DNA of 11,040 bases from Desulfobacterales bacterium (GTDB lineage Bacteria > Desulfobacterota > Desulfobacteria > Desulfobacterales > Desulfobacteraceae): the NCBI GenBank assembly GCA_022361535.1, contig JAKSAU010000686.1:1-11040 (forward strand). The letters are read 5' to 3'. Shown one piece after another: positions 5,043-11,040 of the stretch. Under the pieces are notes generated by a model, which saw only the letters and a program-made list of their open reading frames with translations, searched no databases and was not told the DNA's origin. Both the position numbers and the translations under genes were made by a program. The first letter of the stretch is position 1. Every line of letters begins with the position of its first letter.

Positions 5043-7877
5043 ATGCTAAGCCGTTTTAATCTTGCCAAGAAAATTGGGGGCGGATTTATAATTATTTTAG
5101 TTTTACTGGTGCTGGTGGCTTTTGTTGGGCAAACCGGGTTAACCAAGGTTGTGGACAAAGTGGCATCAGCAAATCGGTTCCAAACCCTTGAAAACCTTAT
5201 TCTGGATGCCAGGCAGAATGAAAAACAGTTTATTCTTACCAATGATCCCAAAGCCATTGAGAAGGTAAACAAAGATGTATCGGCCCTTAAAACTGAAATA
5301 GGCGTCCTTTCCACGCAAACAAACGATGCCGGCTTACAAGAAGATATCAAGGAAATTTCAGGTCAGTTAGAGGATTATGGTAAGGCGTTCACTGAGTTTG
5401 TCGCCATGGCAAAGGAAAAAGATATGCTCATGGCAGATATGGATCAGAAGGCCAATGCTGCTTTTGAAATCAGCGCCAAAATTCGGGATGAGCAAAAATC
5501 CAAATACGATGCCTTAATGGGAGAAAGTGAAACCCGTATTTCAGAGATGCGCATGCGGGTTTCTTATGCCAACCGGGTAATCGAGAATTATTACCAGGAA
5601 AAAGGATACAGGATGGTGATTACCGATTCCGAAAATGAAACGGTATCACTGATGACCCAGTGGAAACGCTACCATACCAACATAAAAAGTGCCCTTGATG
5701 AGTCTGCTCCTTTGATGACAGAAGAGTCTGCTAAAAAGTTCCATAAAAAGGTCTTGGATGCACAAAGTGCTCTTTTTAAGGTAGAAGAACAATTCTTTGC
5801 AGATAAAAATCAGGACAACAAACTGCTTATGATCAAAGCAGATAAAACAATGCAGAAAGCGGTCATTGGATTTCACCAGGAACTGCAGGAGCTGCTTGAG
5901 TTTTATGTTGAAGATGTTCAAATTTTTTCCGGTCAAATGATGGAATTATCCTCCGGTGCAGATAAGGTTGCCAATACTCTGCTTGGTACCCGGATCCTGG
6001 AGAAAGACTATGTCCAGAACAGTGACAAGACCTTCTATGATAAAATAGTCAAGCAGGTTATTGATATTCATTCCACAATTTCGGACATCAAGGGGAGCAT
6101 TGATGATGAAGAGAAAACAGCTCCCCTTGAAGGTATCAAAGAGGCGGTTAACAATTATATCCGCTCGTTTAAAGTGTATGCCGAACTCATGGAAAATCAG
6201 CAATCCGCCAAAGAAAGGATGGAGAAGGCAGCTTCAGGCATTGAAAATGGGTGTCAAAAAGCCAAAGACATTATGATGGCTCAAATGAACAGCCAGATTT
6301 CTTCATCAACAGCAATTATTTTAGCGGCAAGCCTGGCTGCGGTCGTGTTTGGTCTTTTTATTGCTTTTATACTGACACGGGTGATTATTCGGCCCATTCG
6401 TAAAGTTGTGGATGCATTACAAGATATCTCCCAGGGTGATGGAGACTTGACCCAGCGTATTGATATCGACACCAAAGACGAGATTGGGGAGCTTGCCAGA
6501 TGGTTTAATACATTTGTTGCCAAGCTAAATGATATTATCGTGGATATCGGAGCCAATTCCGAGACCGTAACTGCGGCATCAGGTGAACTTCTGGGGGTTT
6601 CAGAAACCATGGCGGAAGATTCCGGAAATCTTGCCATGCGGTCCAATTCTGTAGCCTCGGCTGCAGAGGAGATGAGCACCAGCATGAACACGGTTGCGGC
6701 AGCCAGTGAACAGGCAGCCACCAATCTTACCAATGTCTCCGAGGCTGCGGGACAGATGAAACTGACCCTCAATGAGGTCGCCCAAAACTGTGACAAGGCA
6801 CGACAGGTAGCAGGAAATGCCTCGGAACAAGTAGAAACCGCTTCAAAAAGGGTTGAACACCTTGGCACTTCTGCACGTGATATCACCCAGGTGACTGAGG
6901 TTATCACAGATATTGCAGAACAAACCAACCTTCTTGCCCTTAATGCCACTATTGAAGCGGCACGGGCAGGCGAAGCAGGTAAAGGCTTTGCTGTAGTTGC
7001 TTCTGAAATTAAAGGCCTGGCCGCCCAGACTGCTGATGCGACCCAGAACATTCAGGACCGGATAAAAAATATCCAGGAATCTACCGATGATACGGTCAGG
7101 GATGTAGAACAGGTTTCACAGGTTATTGCAGATGTCACGCAAATTGTATCTGCCATAGCTGCAGCAGTTGAAGAACAGTCTGCCTCAGCCACTGAGGTGG
7201 CGGAGAATATCGAACAGGCGTCCATTGGAATTGGTGGTGTCAATGAAAATGTGGCACAAAGCTCCCAGGTTTCCACTGAAATAGCCGGGGATATTGCAAC
7301 GGTGAATGAAGTCTCCGTGGACATGACCGATAGGAGCAAGCAAATGAAAACCAGTGCTAAGGAATTGTCTGATCTTTCCGGCAAGCTCAGGGACATGATC
7401 GGTGTGTTCAAAGTGTCTGTGAATGAAAACAATATCCAAATAGACAACGGGCTTACTGCTGAAGACATACCTGACCTGATGCCCTGGGGGGATAAGCTGA
7501 AACTAGGCATACCTTCAATTGACGATCAGCATAAAGAATTGGTTTCTATGGTCAATGAACTTCACAGGGCTATGAAAATGAAAACCGGGGCACTTGAAGC
7601 CGGTAAAATTCTTGATCGATTGGCAGAGTATACCGTATATCATTTCGGGTTTGAGGAAGAATTGTTTGATCAATTCCAATACCCGGAATTGGAGGCACAT
7701 AACAAAGTCCATAGAGACCTGGTAGCTCAGGTACAAGAATTTAAGGATGAGTTTGATCAGGGCAAGGCAGCCTTGTCCATGGAGCTTATGGAATTTTTAA
7801 CAGAATGGCTGCGTCACCATATTATGGTTATGGACAAAGCGTATATCCCATTTTTAAAGGAAAACGGGGTAGAGTAA
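5043..7877 (+). CDS. Methyl-accepting chemotaxis protein with C-terminal bacteriohemerythrin domain (DcrH-like)
   Basis: The 944-residue receptor has a first membrane helix (about 12-32), a periplasmic sensor of about 390 residues, a second membrane helix (about 422-446), HAMP (about 446-498), and a signalling domain with the conserved hairpin tip ([19 protein letters not shown] at 626-644). It ends in a hemerythrin domain (about 813-941). That domain has every expected di-iron ligand: His830, His867, Glu871, His886, His890, His926 and Asp931. By analogy with Desulfovibrio DcrH it should bind O2 in the cytoplasm and report oxygen to CheA, while the helical periplasmic region senses something else. 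The sensor has two similar ARxxEKxF-type stretches (56-78 and 316-338), as in helical bimodular sensors. I chose ATG 5043 because GGAGG (5034-5038) precedes it and the protein then begins in the usual MCP style. An upstream in-frame ATG at 5010 would add 11 residues. Confidence 0.95.
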   Translation: MLSRFNLAKKIGGGFIIILVLLVLVAFVGQTGLTKVVDKVASANRFQTLENLILDARQNEKQFILTNDPKAIEKVNKDVSALKTEIGVLSTQTNDAGLQEDIKEISGQLEDYGKAFTEFVAMAKEKDMLMADMDQKANAAFEISAKIRDEQKSKYDALMGESETRISEMRMRVSYANRVIENYYQEKGYRMVITDSENETVSLMTQWKRYHTNIKSALDESAPLMTEESAKKFHKKVLDAQSALFKVEEQFFADKNQDNKLLMIKADKTMQKAVIGFHQELQELLEFYVEDVQIFSGQMMELSSGADKVANTLLGTRILEKDYVQNSDKTFYDKIVKQVIDIHSTISDIKGSIDDEEKTAPLEGIKEAVNNYIRSFKVYAELMENQQSAKERMEKAASGIENGCQKAKDIMMAQMNSQISSSTAIILAASLAAVVFGLFIAFILTRVIIRPIRKVVDALQDISQGDGDLTQRIDIDTKDEIGELARWFNTFVAKLNDIIVDIGANSETVTAASGELLGVSETMAEDSGNLAMRSNSVASAAEEMSTSMNTVAAASEQAATNLTNVSEAAGQMKLTLNEVAQNCDKARQVAGNASEQVETASKRVEHLGTSARDITQVTEVITDIAEQTNLLALNATIEAARAGEAGKGFAVVASEIKGLAAQTADATQNIQDRIKNIQESTDDTVRDVEQVSQVIADVTQIVSAIAAAVEEQSASATEVAENIEQASIGIGGVNENVAQSSQVSTEIAGDIATVNEVSVDMTDRSKQMKTSAKELSDLSGKLRDMIGVFKVSVNENNIQIDNGLTAEDIPDLMPWGDKLKLGIPSIDDQHKELVSMVNELHRAMKMKTGALEAGKILDRLAEYTVYHFGFEEELFDQFQYPELEAHNKVHRDLVAQVQEFKDEFDQGKAALSMELMEFLTEWLRHHIMVMDKAYIPFLKENGVE

Positions 7878-7885
7878 AAATTATC

Positions 7886-7940
7886 TTGACAATGGTTACA
7901 GGTGGCTGTAACGTTGACTTCCTGATTTAGGGAATAAAAT
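7886..7940 (+). promoter_or_regulatory. Candidate promoter region for the phenylalanine attenuator transcript, with an operator-like palindrome
   Basis: Two overlapping promoter candidates are visible: TTGACA (7886-7891) with a weak -10 TAACGT 17 bases on, and TTGACT (7914-7919) with TAAAAT (7935-7940) at a short 15-base spacing. Between them GTTACAG (7895-7901), GTGG and CTGTAAC (7906-7912) form a perfect inverted repeat with no T tract after it, so it looks more like an operator than a terminator. Neither start site is certain. Confidence 0.4.
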
Positions 7941-7963
7941 TATAAGGCTGAACTAAAAAGAAT

Positions 7964-8041
7964 ATGAAAACAACAGCAGGACAATTTTTCTTTTTTAATT
8001 TTGAGCGCTTCTTCTTTTTTAGGAGCGTTCATCCGGTATAG
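7964..8041 (+). CDS. pheL: Phenylalanine-rich attenuator leader peptide
   Basis: This 25-codon reading frame runs from ATG 7964 to TAG 8039-8041. Nine of its 25 residues are Phe, in two runs of four plus one single (GQFFFFNFERFFFFR at residues 6-20), using both TTT and TTC. There are no Trp or Tyr codons. It sits 24 bases upstream of a strong terminator and in front of a phenylalanine-pathway gene, the same arrangement as the E. coli PheL leader. The peptide itself is unlikely to have a function; ribosome speed through the Phe codons would report charged tRNA-Phe supply. The ribosome-binding site is weak (AAAAAG just upstream of ATG). I use the symbol pheL for its role, not because of sequence identity. 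Confidence 0.85.
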   Translation: MKTTAGQFFFFNFERFFFFRSVHPV

Positions 8042-8065
8042 CCTTATATAAGTAATACATATACA

Positions 8066-8111
8066 GGCCCCGGGTGGACGGTGAAACCACCCGGGGCCTT
8101 TGTCTTTTTTT
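8066..8111 (+). terminator. Attenuator terminator 1
   Basis: GGCCCCGGGTGG (8066-8077), a nine-base loop and CCACCCGGGGCC (8087-8098) form a perfect 12-bp GC-rich stem, followed by TTTGTCTTTTTTT. It would also end transcripts from the chemoreceptor gene, since no other terminator follows that gene. Confidence 0.95.
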
Positions 8112-8118
8112 GGGCCTG

Positions 8119-8154
8119 AAGCCCCGGGGGATAACCTTCGGGGCTTTTTTATTT
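8119..8154 (+). terminator. Attenuator terminator 2
   Basis: AAGCCCCG (8119-8126) pairs with CGGGGCTT (8139-8146), extended inward by two G-T and two G-C pairs to a tetraloop ATAA (8131-8134), and is followed by TTTTATTT. It lies between terminator 1 and the coding start at 8204, so expression of the fused enzyme requires passage through both. Confidence 0.9.
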
Positions 8155-8203
8155 AAGTTTTGAACTGTTTACAGGCAGGTGCCTAACAAAAGGAGACATA
8201 GAA

Positions 8204-10075
8204 ATGAAACTTATTCTCAATGAAACAATTACCGAGGACGAAAGACGCAGCCTTGATGCTGCGCTGGCCCAAGACGGTTGTATTACAAGCGAAATTCGTG
8301 ATGCAGGCCGGCAGGTTATCTGCATTACCGGAAGCCGTGTCAAACGGAGCGCAGATGAGTACAGCACTCTTGATGGCATTGAAGAGGCCCACGCGATTTC
8401 AACGGCACACAAACTGGTGAGCCGTGAATTTAAAACTGAAGATACCCAGGTAAAAGTAGGTAATGTGACAGTAGGGGGCGACCGTATTGCAGTGGTGGCC
8501 GGTCCCTGTGCCGTTGAAAGCCGTGAACAGGCCATGGCCATTGCAAAAGAGGTCAAAAAATATGGTGCTGTTTTGTTCAGGGGCGGTGCTTATAAACCAA
8601 GATCATCCCCGTATTCCTTTCAGGGTCTGGAGGAAGAAGGCCTTAAAATCCTTGCAGAAGTCCGGGAAAAAACCGGTCTTGGTGTGGTCACGGAAATGAC
8701 ATCTCCTACCCAGGCGGACCTCATGGAAAAATACGTTGATGTAGTCCAGATAGGTGCCAGGAACATGCAGAATTTTGAACTGCTCAAATGTGTGGGGAAA
8801 ATGAGCAAGCCCATTGTTCTCAAGCGCGGCCTTGCTTCCACCATCCAGGAGTGGCTCATGTCTGCAGAATATATTGCTGCAGGCGGTAATACCAATATAA
8901 TCCTGTGCGAGCGGGGAATCCGGACATTTGAACCCTATACCCGGAACACCCTGGATTTGTCTGCCATTCCGGTGTTAAAAAATCTAACCCATCTGCCCAT
9001 TATCATTGATCCCAGCCATGCCACAGGCATCCGGGAAAAGGTTGCGCCAATGGCCAGGGCTGCCGTGGCTGCAGGTGCCGACGCCCTGATGATCGAGGTT
9101 CATAACAACCCGGAACAAGCGCTTTCCGACGGACCACAAAGTCTTTACCCCGAACAGTTCGGAAACCTGGCGCGAGATATTTACGTAATTGCACCTGTTG
9201 TGGGCAAGCAACTGGATTACGATTACTTGAAAAAGTCCGAGGTCATTTCAAACCTAGGTGGCAATACGTCTAAGACTGCCGCTTTCATCGGTGAGAATGG
9301 CTCGTATTCGCACAAGGCCAGCCTTTCTTATTTTGGAGATGATATTACATCGGTGCCTATGAAAACCTTCAGGGATATTTTCTCAGGTGTCGAAAGCGGG
9401 GATGTTGAGTATGGTGTCGTACCTGTAGAAAATTCTTTGTCCGGCTCGATCCATGAAAACTATGACCTGCTCCAGGAATACGAACTCAAGATTATTGGAG
9501 AGGTGACCATTCGCATCAAGCATGCCATGATTACACATCCCGGTGCTGATGCAAAAGCCATAAAACAAATACTTGCCCCGGCCCATGCCTTTGAACAGTG
9601 CCGTAACTATCTTGAACAATACCCGGATGCTAAATTGGTTCCTGTAAAAGCTGCCGCTTCAGCCGTACGCAAGGTCAAAGAATCCAATGATAAGACCCTT
9701 GCAGCCATTGGGCCTGTTATGGCCGCGGACATATTTGACATGGATGTCATAGCCGAATCCATTGAAGACAACCCCATGAACTATACCCGGTTTGCCATTA
9801 TTGCCCGCGAGTACAAAGGCAATAAAAAAGTGGCGAAAACGTCTATTATTTTCTCCACCGGGAATAAACCCGGAGCCTTGTTCGAGGTTATGAAGGTATT
9901 CTCAGAATATCAGATTAACCTGGTTAAACTGGAATCAAGGCCGGTTATCGGAAAGCCGTGGGAATATATGTTTTATGCTGATCTTGAAGCAGATATCCTC
10001 AAAGAAGACCTGGCTCCCTTGATGACGCAGCTTGAAGAAAAATCAGAGGTTTTAAGGATTCTCGGACGGTATTAA
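8204..10075 (+). CDS. Fused DAHP synthase (type I-beta) and prephenate dehydratase with ACT domain
   Basis: The 623-residue protein carries two distant steps of phenylalanine synthesis. Residues 1-70 resemble the ferredoxin-like regulatory domain of Thermotoga-type DAHP synthases. Residues about 80-335 are the DAHP synthase barrel: AGPC (99-102), KPRSSP (131-136), QIGARNMQN (182-190), KRGL (207-210) and DPSHATG (269-275), with expected metal ligands Cys102, His272, Glu298 and Asp309. After a linker of about 20 residues, 358-535 is prephenate dehydratase, with VPVENSLSGSIHENYDLL (406-423) and the catalytic TRF motif (528-530). Residues about 546-620 are an ACT domain with GALFEV (557-562) and ESRP (577-580), the Phe-binding signature. 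There is no chorismate mutase segment. AGGAGA precedes ATG 8204. It would condense PEP with erythrose-4-phosphate and convert prephenate to phenylpyruvate. Expression is likely set by the upstream Phe attenuator and activity by Phe feedback. Confidence 0.93.
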   Translation: MKLILNETITEDERRSLDAALAQDGCITSEIRDAGRQVICITGSRVKRSADEYSTLDGIEEAHAISTAHKLVSREFKTEDTQVKVGNVTVGGDRIAVVAGPCAVESREQAMAIAKEVKKYGAVLFRGGAYKPRSSPYSFQGLEEEGLKILAEVREKTGLGVVTEMTSPTQADLMEKYVDVVQIGARNMQNFELLKCVGKMSKPIVLKRGLASTIQEWLMSAEYIAAGGNTNIILCERGIRTFEPYTRNTLDLSAIPVLKNLTHLPIIIDPSHATGIREKVAPMARAAVAAGADALMIEVHNNPEQALSDGPQSLYPEQFGNLARDIYVIAPVVGKQLDYDYLKKSEVISNLGGNTSKTAAFIGENGSYSHKASLSYFGDDITSVPMKTFRDIFSGVESGDVEYGVVPVENSLSGSIHENYDLLQEYELKIIGEVTIRIKHAMITHPGADAKAIKQILAPAHAFEQCRNYLEQYPDAKLVPVKAAASAVRKVKESNDKTLAAIGPVMAADIFDMDVIAESIEDNPMNYTRFAIIAREYKGNKKVAKTSIIFSTGNKPGALFEVMKVFSEYQINLVKLESRPVIGKPWEYMFYADLEADILKEDLAPLMTQLEEKSEVLRILGRY

Positions 10076-10085
10076 ACTGCCGGTT

Positions 10086-10142
10086 TAAAAAAAAAGAAGA
10101 AGTTTATCACCCCATTCCTTTTTCAGGGGATGGGGTGATAAA
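10086..10142 (-). terminator. Intrinsic terminator, best on the minus strand
   Basis: TTTATCACCCCATTCC (10103-10118) and GGGATGGGGTGATAAA (10127-10142) form a 16-bp stem with one G-T pair and an eight-base loop. On the minus strand it is followed by CTTCTTCTTTTTTTTT, a good terminator tail. On the plus strand it is followed by TAATTG, so it would end the fused-enzyme transcript less efficiently, though it may still protect its 3' end. Confidence 0.75.
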
Positions 10143-10258
10143 TAATTGTCCGTATGGGCAAAGCGCAGGGTCGTGCCTCCACGGTTAAGCTATAGGAATT
10201 CTCAAAACAGATTTTCGATTGGCCCTGGTGGGCAGGGGGATCCCACATAATAAAAACC

Positions 10259-10337
10259 GGCTCGTTAGTTCTAAGAAGCGGCTGCCGAATTTTTTTCAAA
10301 AACTCGCCTGATGCCGTCTTCTTAGAACTAACGAGCC
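10259..10337. repeat. 79-bp element bounded by perfect 20-bp inverted repeats
   Basis: GGCTCGTTAGTTCTAAGAAG (10259-10278) and CTTCTTAGAACTAACGAGCC (10318-10337) are exact reverse complements. Four more pairs follow inside (CGGC 10279-10282 with GCCG 10313-10316) past one bulged T. No target-site duplication is visible (flanks TAAAAACC and TAAGTACT). On the minus strand the hairpin is followed by GGTTTTTATTAT, so it could act as a terminator for the gene ending at 10447. It could also be a small mobile or repeat element. The sequence does not decide between these. Confidence 0.75.
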
Positions 10338-10446
10338 TAAGTACTCAAACGGCAATACTTTCATTTGGGGATGCTACCAACAATTAATCTACACGCATAA
10401 TAAAGAACCATATTTTTGAGAGCCGAATAGGTCTACTTTCGTACCA

Positions 10447-11040
10447 TCATGCCTGATCTACTACCTGCTGGTGGGGTTTTACCATATTTGTTTTAAAGGT
10501 ATCTCTCATTGACTGGCGGATATTCGGGTCTGCCATTGCTTCTATCATTTGTTCGTTGAATTCCAGGGTTGCTTTTTCATTTTGCGGGAAGTCGTAGTAT
10601 CCGTTTTCAGTATAATGGTTGTGATCTGCCTGAAATACAAAGCGCAATCGTCCCCAGATATCGTCTCTGAATATTTTCATACCGCCCACACCAAGGAATG
10701 TAGAGGGCCGCTGGTAAAATGACTCTAAAAATGCGGCAGTATTTTGGGCCAGGCTGTCTATTTGGCCATCCAATTGATCGGAAGCTTTATATTCGTCACT
10801 TACAAAACCGATCAGGTTTGCTTTCTGCCATTCAACATATGCTTGCAGGATCTGTTGCAGATTTGCCAGTTGCTGAAAAGGACCGGAAATAAGAAAGCCG
10901 ATTTGCTTTCCCTTAAGTGTTGGGGTGTGGGTATTAAAAAAGCTTCTGTCAAAAAACTGTTTCACCTGCCATGACAGATATCGCCCCTTTGTTGCACCTG
11001 CAAATATGACAACGTCAGCCGTTCTCATTCCTTCATTATA
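10447..11040 (-). CDS. Flavodoxin-fold FMN-dependent oxidoreductase, C-terminal part (partial at right edge)
   Basis: The minus frame is open to the window edge, giving 198 residues ending at TGA 10449-10447. The stretch TADVVIFAGATKGRYLSWQVKQFFDRSF matches the third strand and following helix of NADPH-dependent FMN reductase/flavodoxin proteins, where ADVIIF...KxFxDR is usual, and GKQIGFLISGP is the next strand. The N-terminal phosphate-binding loop that should precede this lies beyond the right edge, so ATG 11028 is probably not the true start. After about residue 110 the protein leaves the core fold, with a charged C-terminal extension (WGRLRFVFQADHNHY, then an acidic helix and MVKPHQQVVDQA) that I do not recognise. 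It likely reduces small molecules or metal/quinone substrates using FMN. It converges on the fused-enzyme gene. Confidence 0.75.
   Translation of the reverse strand, partial: YNEGMRTADVVIFAGATKGRYLSWQVKQFFDRSFFNTHTPTLKGKQIGFLISGPFQQLANLQQILQAYVEWQKANLIGFVSDEYKASDQLDGQIDSLAQNTAAFLESFYQRPSTFLGVGGMKIFRDDIWGRLRFVFQADHNHYTENGYYDFPQNEKATLEFNEQMIEAMADPNIRQSMRDTFKTNMVKPHQQVVDQA

Larger units (their letters stand above)
7946..8154 (+). promoter_or_regulatory. Phenylalanine attenuator with tandem terminators
   Basis: The leader holds a Phe-rich peptide gene (7964-8041) and alternative RNA pairings. Segment 1 (7946-7953) can pair with 8027-8034 with one mismatch. Segment 2 (8026-8036, CGTTCATCCGG) pairs with segment 3 (8070-8080, CCGGGTGGACG) over 11 contiguous bases, two of them G-U. 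The pairing continues as GCCT/AGGC (8041-8044 with 8065-8068) and TATAT/ATATA (8045-8049 with 8059-8063). This antiterminator excludes terminator 1 (8066-8098). The freed 3' arm (8090-8097) can then pair with 8121-8128 and so disrupt terminator 2. A ribosome stalled on the Phe codons would leave segment 2 free; one reaching the stop codon (8039-8041) would cover it. Pairings were read directly; the regulation is inferred from the well-known trp/phe attenuation mechanism. Confidence 0.8.
10076..10446. other. Convergent intergenic region with two large stem-loops, no clear gene
   Basis: This 371-bp gap separates the converging fused-enzyme and flavodoxin-fold genes. It contains the hairpin at 10103-10142 and the 20-base inverted repeat at 10259-10337, listed separately. 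The minus strand is free of stops for about 75 codons through both (roughly 10350 to a TGA near 10124), but there is no good start codon or ribosome-binding site and I recognise no protein in it. Positions 10143-10258 and 10338-10446 show only small weak hairpins. Confidence 0.6.

Noticed and set aside
6281..7510. Long minus-strand open frames opposite the chemoreceptor signalling domain.
   Set aside because: They are mirror frames of a GC-biased, Ala/Ser-rich coding region; the plus-strand protein is unambiguous.
8173..8182. GGCA-GG-TGCC mini-hairpin just before the ribosome-binding site of the fused enzyme.
   Set aside because: A 4-bp stem with a two-base loop cannot fold as drawn and has no supporting context.
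10150..10200. GGGCAAAGC...GGTTAAGCTATAGG resembles parts of the c-di-GMP-I (GEMM) riboswitch core.
   Set aside because: The GACGCAAAGC core and second stem are not present and no gene lies downstream on that strand. A covariance-model scan (Rfam RF01051) would settle it.
10259..10337. Integron attC site.
   Set aside because: The arms lack the RYYYAAC/GTTRRRY core sites and are perfectly rather than imperfectly paired; no integrase or cassette is seen.
10124..10350. Stop-free minus-strand stretch of about 75 codons across both stem-loops.
   Set aside because: There is no plausible start with a ribosome-binding site, it reads through two hairpins, and no protein family is recognised. Probably chance.

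Overview
The window looks like chromosomal DNA of an anaerobic deltaproteobacterium, most likely a sulfate reducer of the Desulfobacteraceae type. The grounds are moderate GC, a DcrH-like chemoreceptor ending in a complete hemerythrin domain, a MoaD/HesA pair, and a polyketide/PUFA-type ketosynthase gene. This placement is inference from gene content only. I see no rRNA, tRNA, CRISPR array or intact insertion sequence.

Layout. Positions 1-654 (minus) hold the first 218 codons of a type I polyketide/PUFA-synthase-like ketosynthase that runs off the left edge. Positions 782-2745 (minus) hold a probable three-gene operon: an unrecognised 189-residue soluble protein, a 200-residue lipoprotein and a six- to seven-helix rhomboid protease. 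A divergent gap of about 90 bp with an operator-like inverted repeat leads to a tight plus-strand operon at 2839-4877: a MoaD/ThiS-like sulfur carrier, a HesA/MoeB/ThiF-like adenylyltransferase, a Sir2 deacylase and a HIT hydrolase, closed by a strong intrinsic terminator. Next is a 944-residue chemoreceptor (5043-7877) with a very large periplasmic sensor, HAMP, a canonical signalling hairpin and a C-terminal hemerythrin domain.

The most informative part is 7880-10075. A single protein fuses a type I-beta DAHP synthase (first shikimate-pathway step) to a prephenate dehydratase with ACT domain (phenylalanine branch), with no chorismate mutase between them. Upstream is an unannotated 25-codon leader peptide with nine Phe codons, followed by two tandem intrinsic terminators. 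The leader's 3' end can pair over 11 contiguous bases with the first terminator's 5' arm, as in a classical phenylalanine attenuator. The arm of terminator 1 freed by that pairing can pair over 8 contiguous G/C bases with the 5' arm of terminator 2. This suggests a relay in which one ribosome-stalling event opens both terminators.

The right end (10076-10446) is a non-coding convergent gap with two large stem-loops, one with perfect 20-base arms. It is followed by the C-terminal part of a minus-strand flavodoxin-fold oxidoreductase cut by the right edge.
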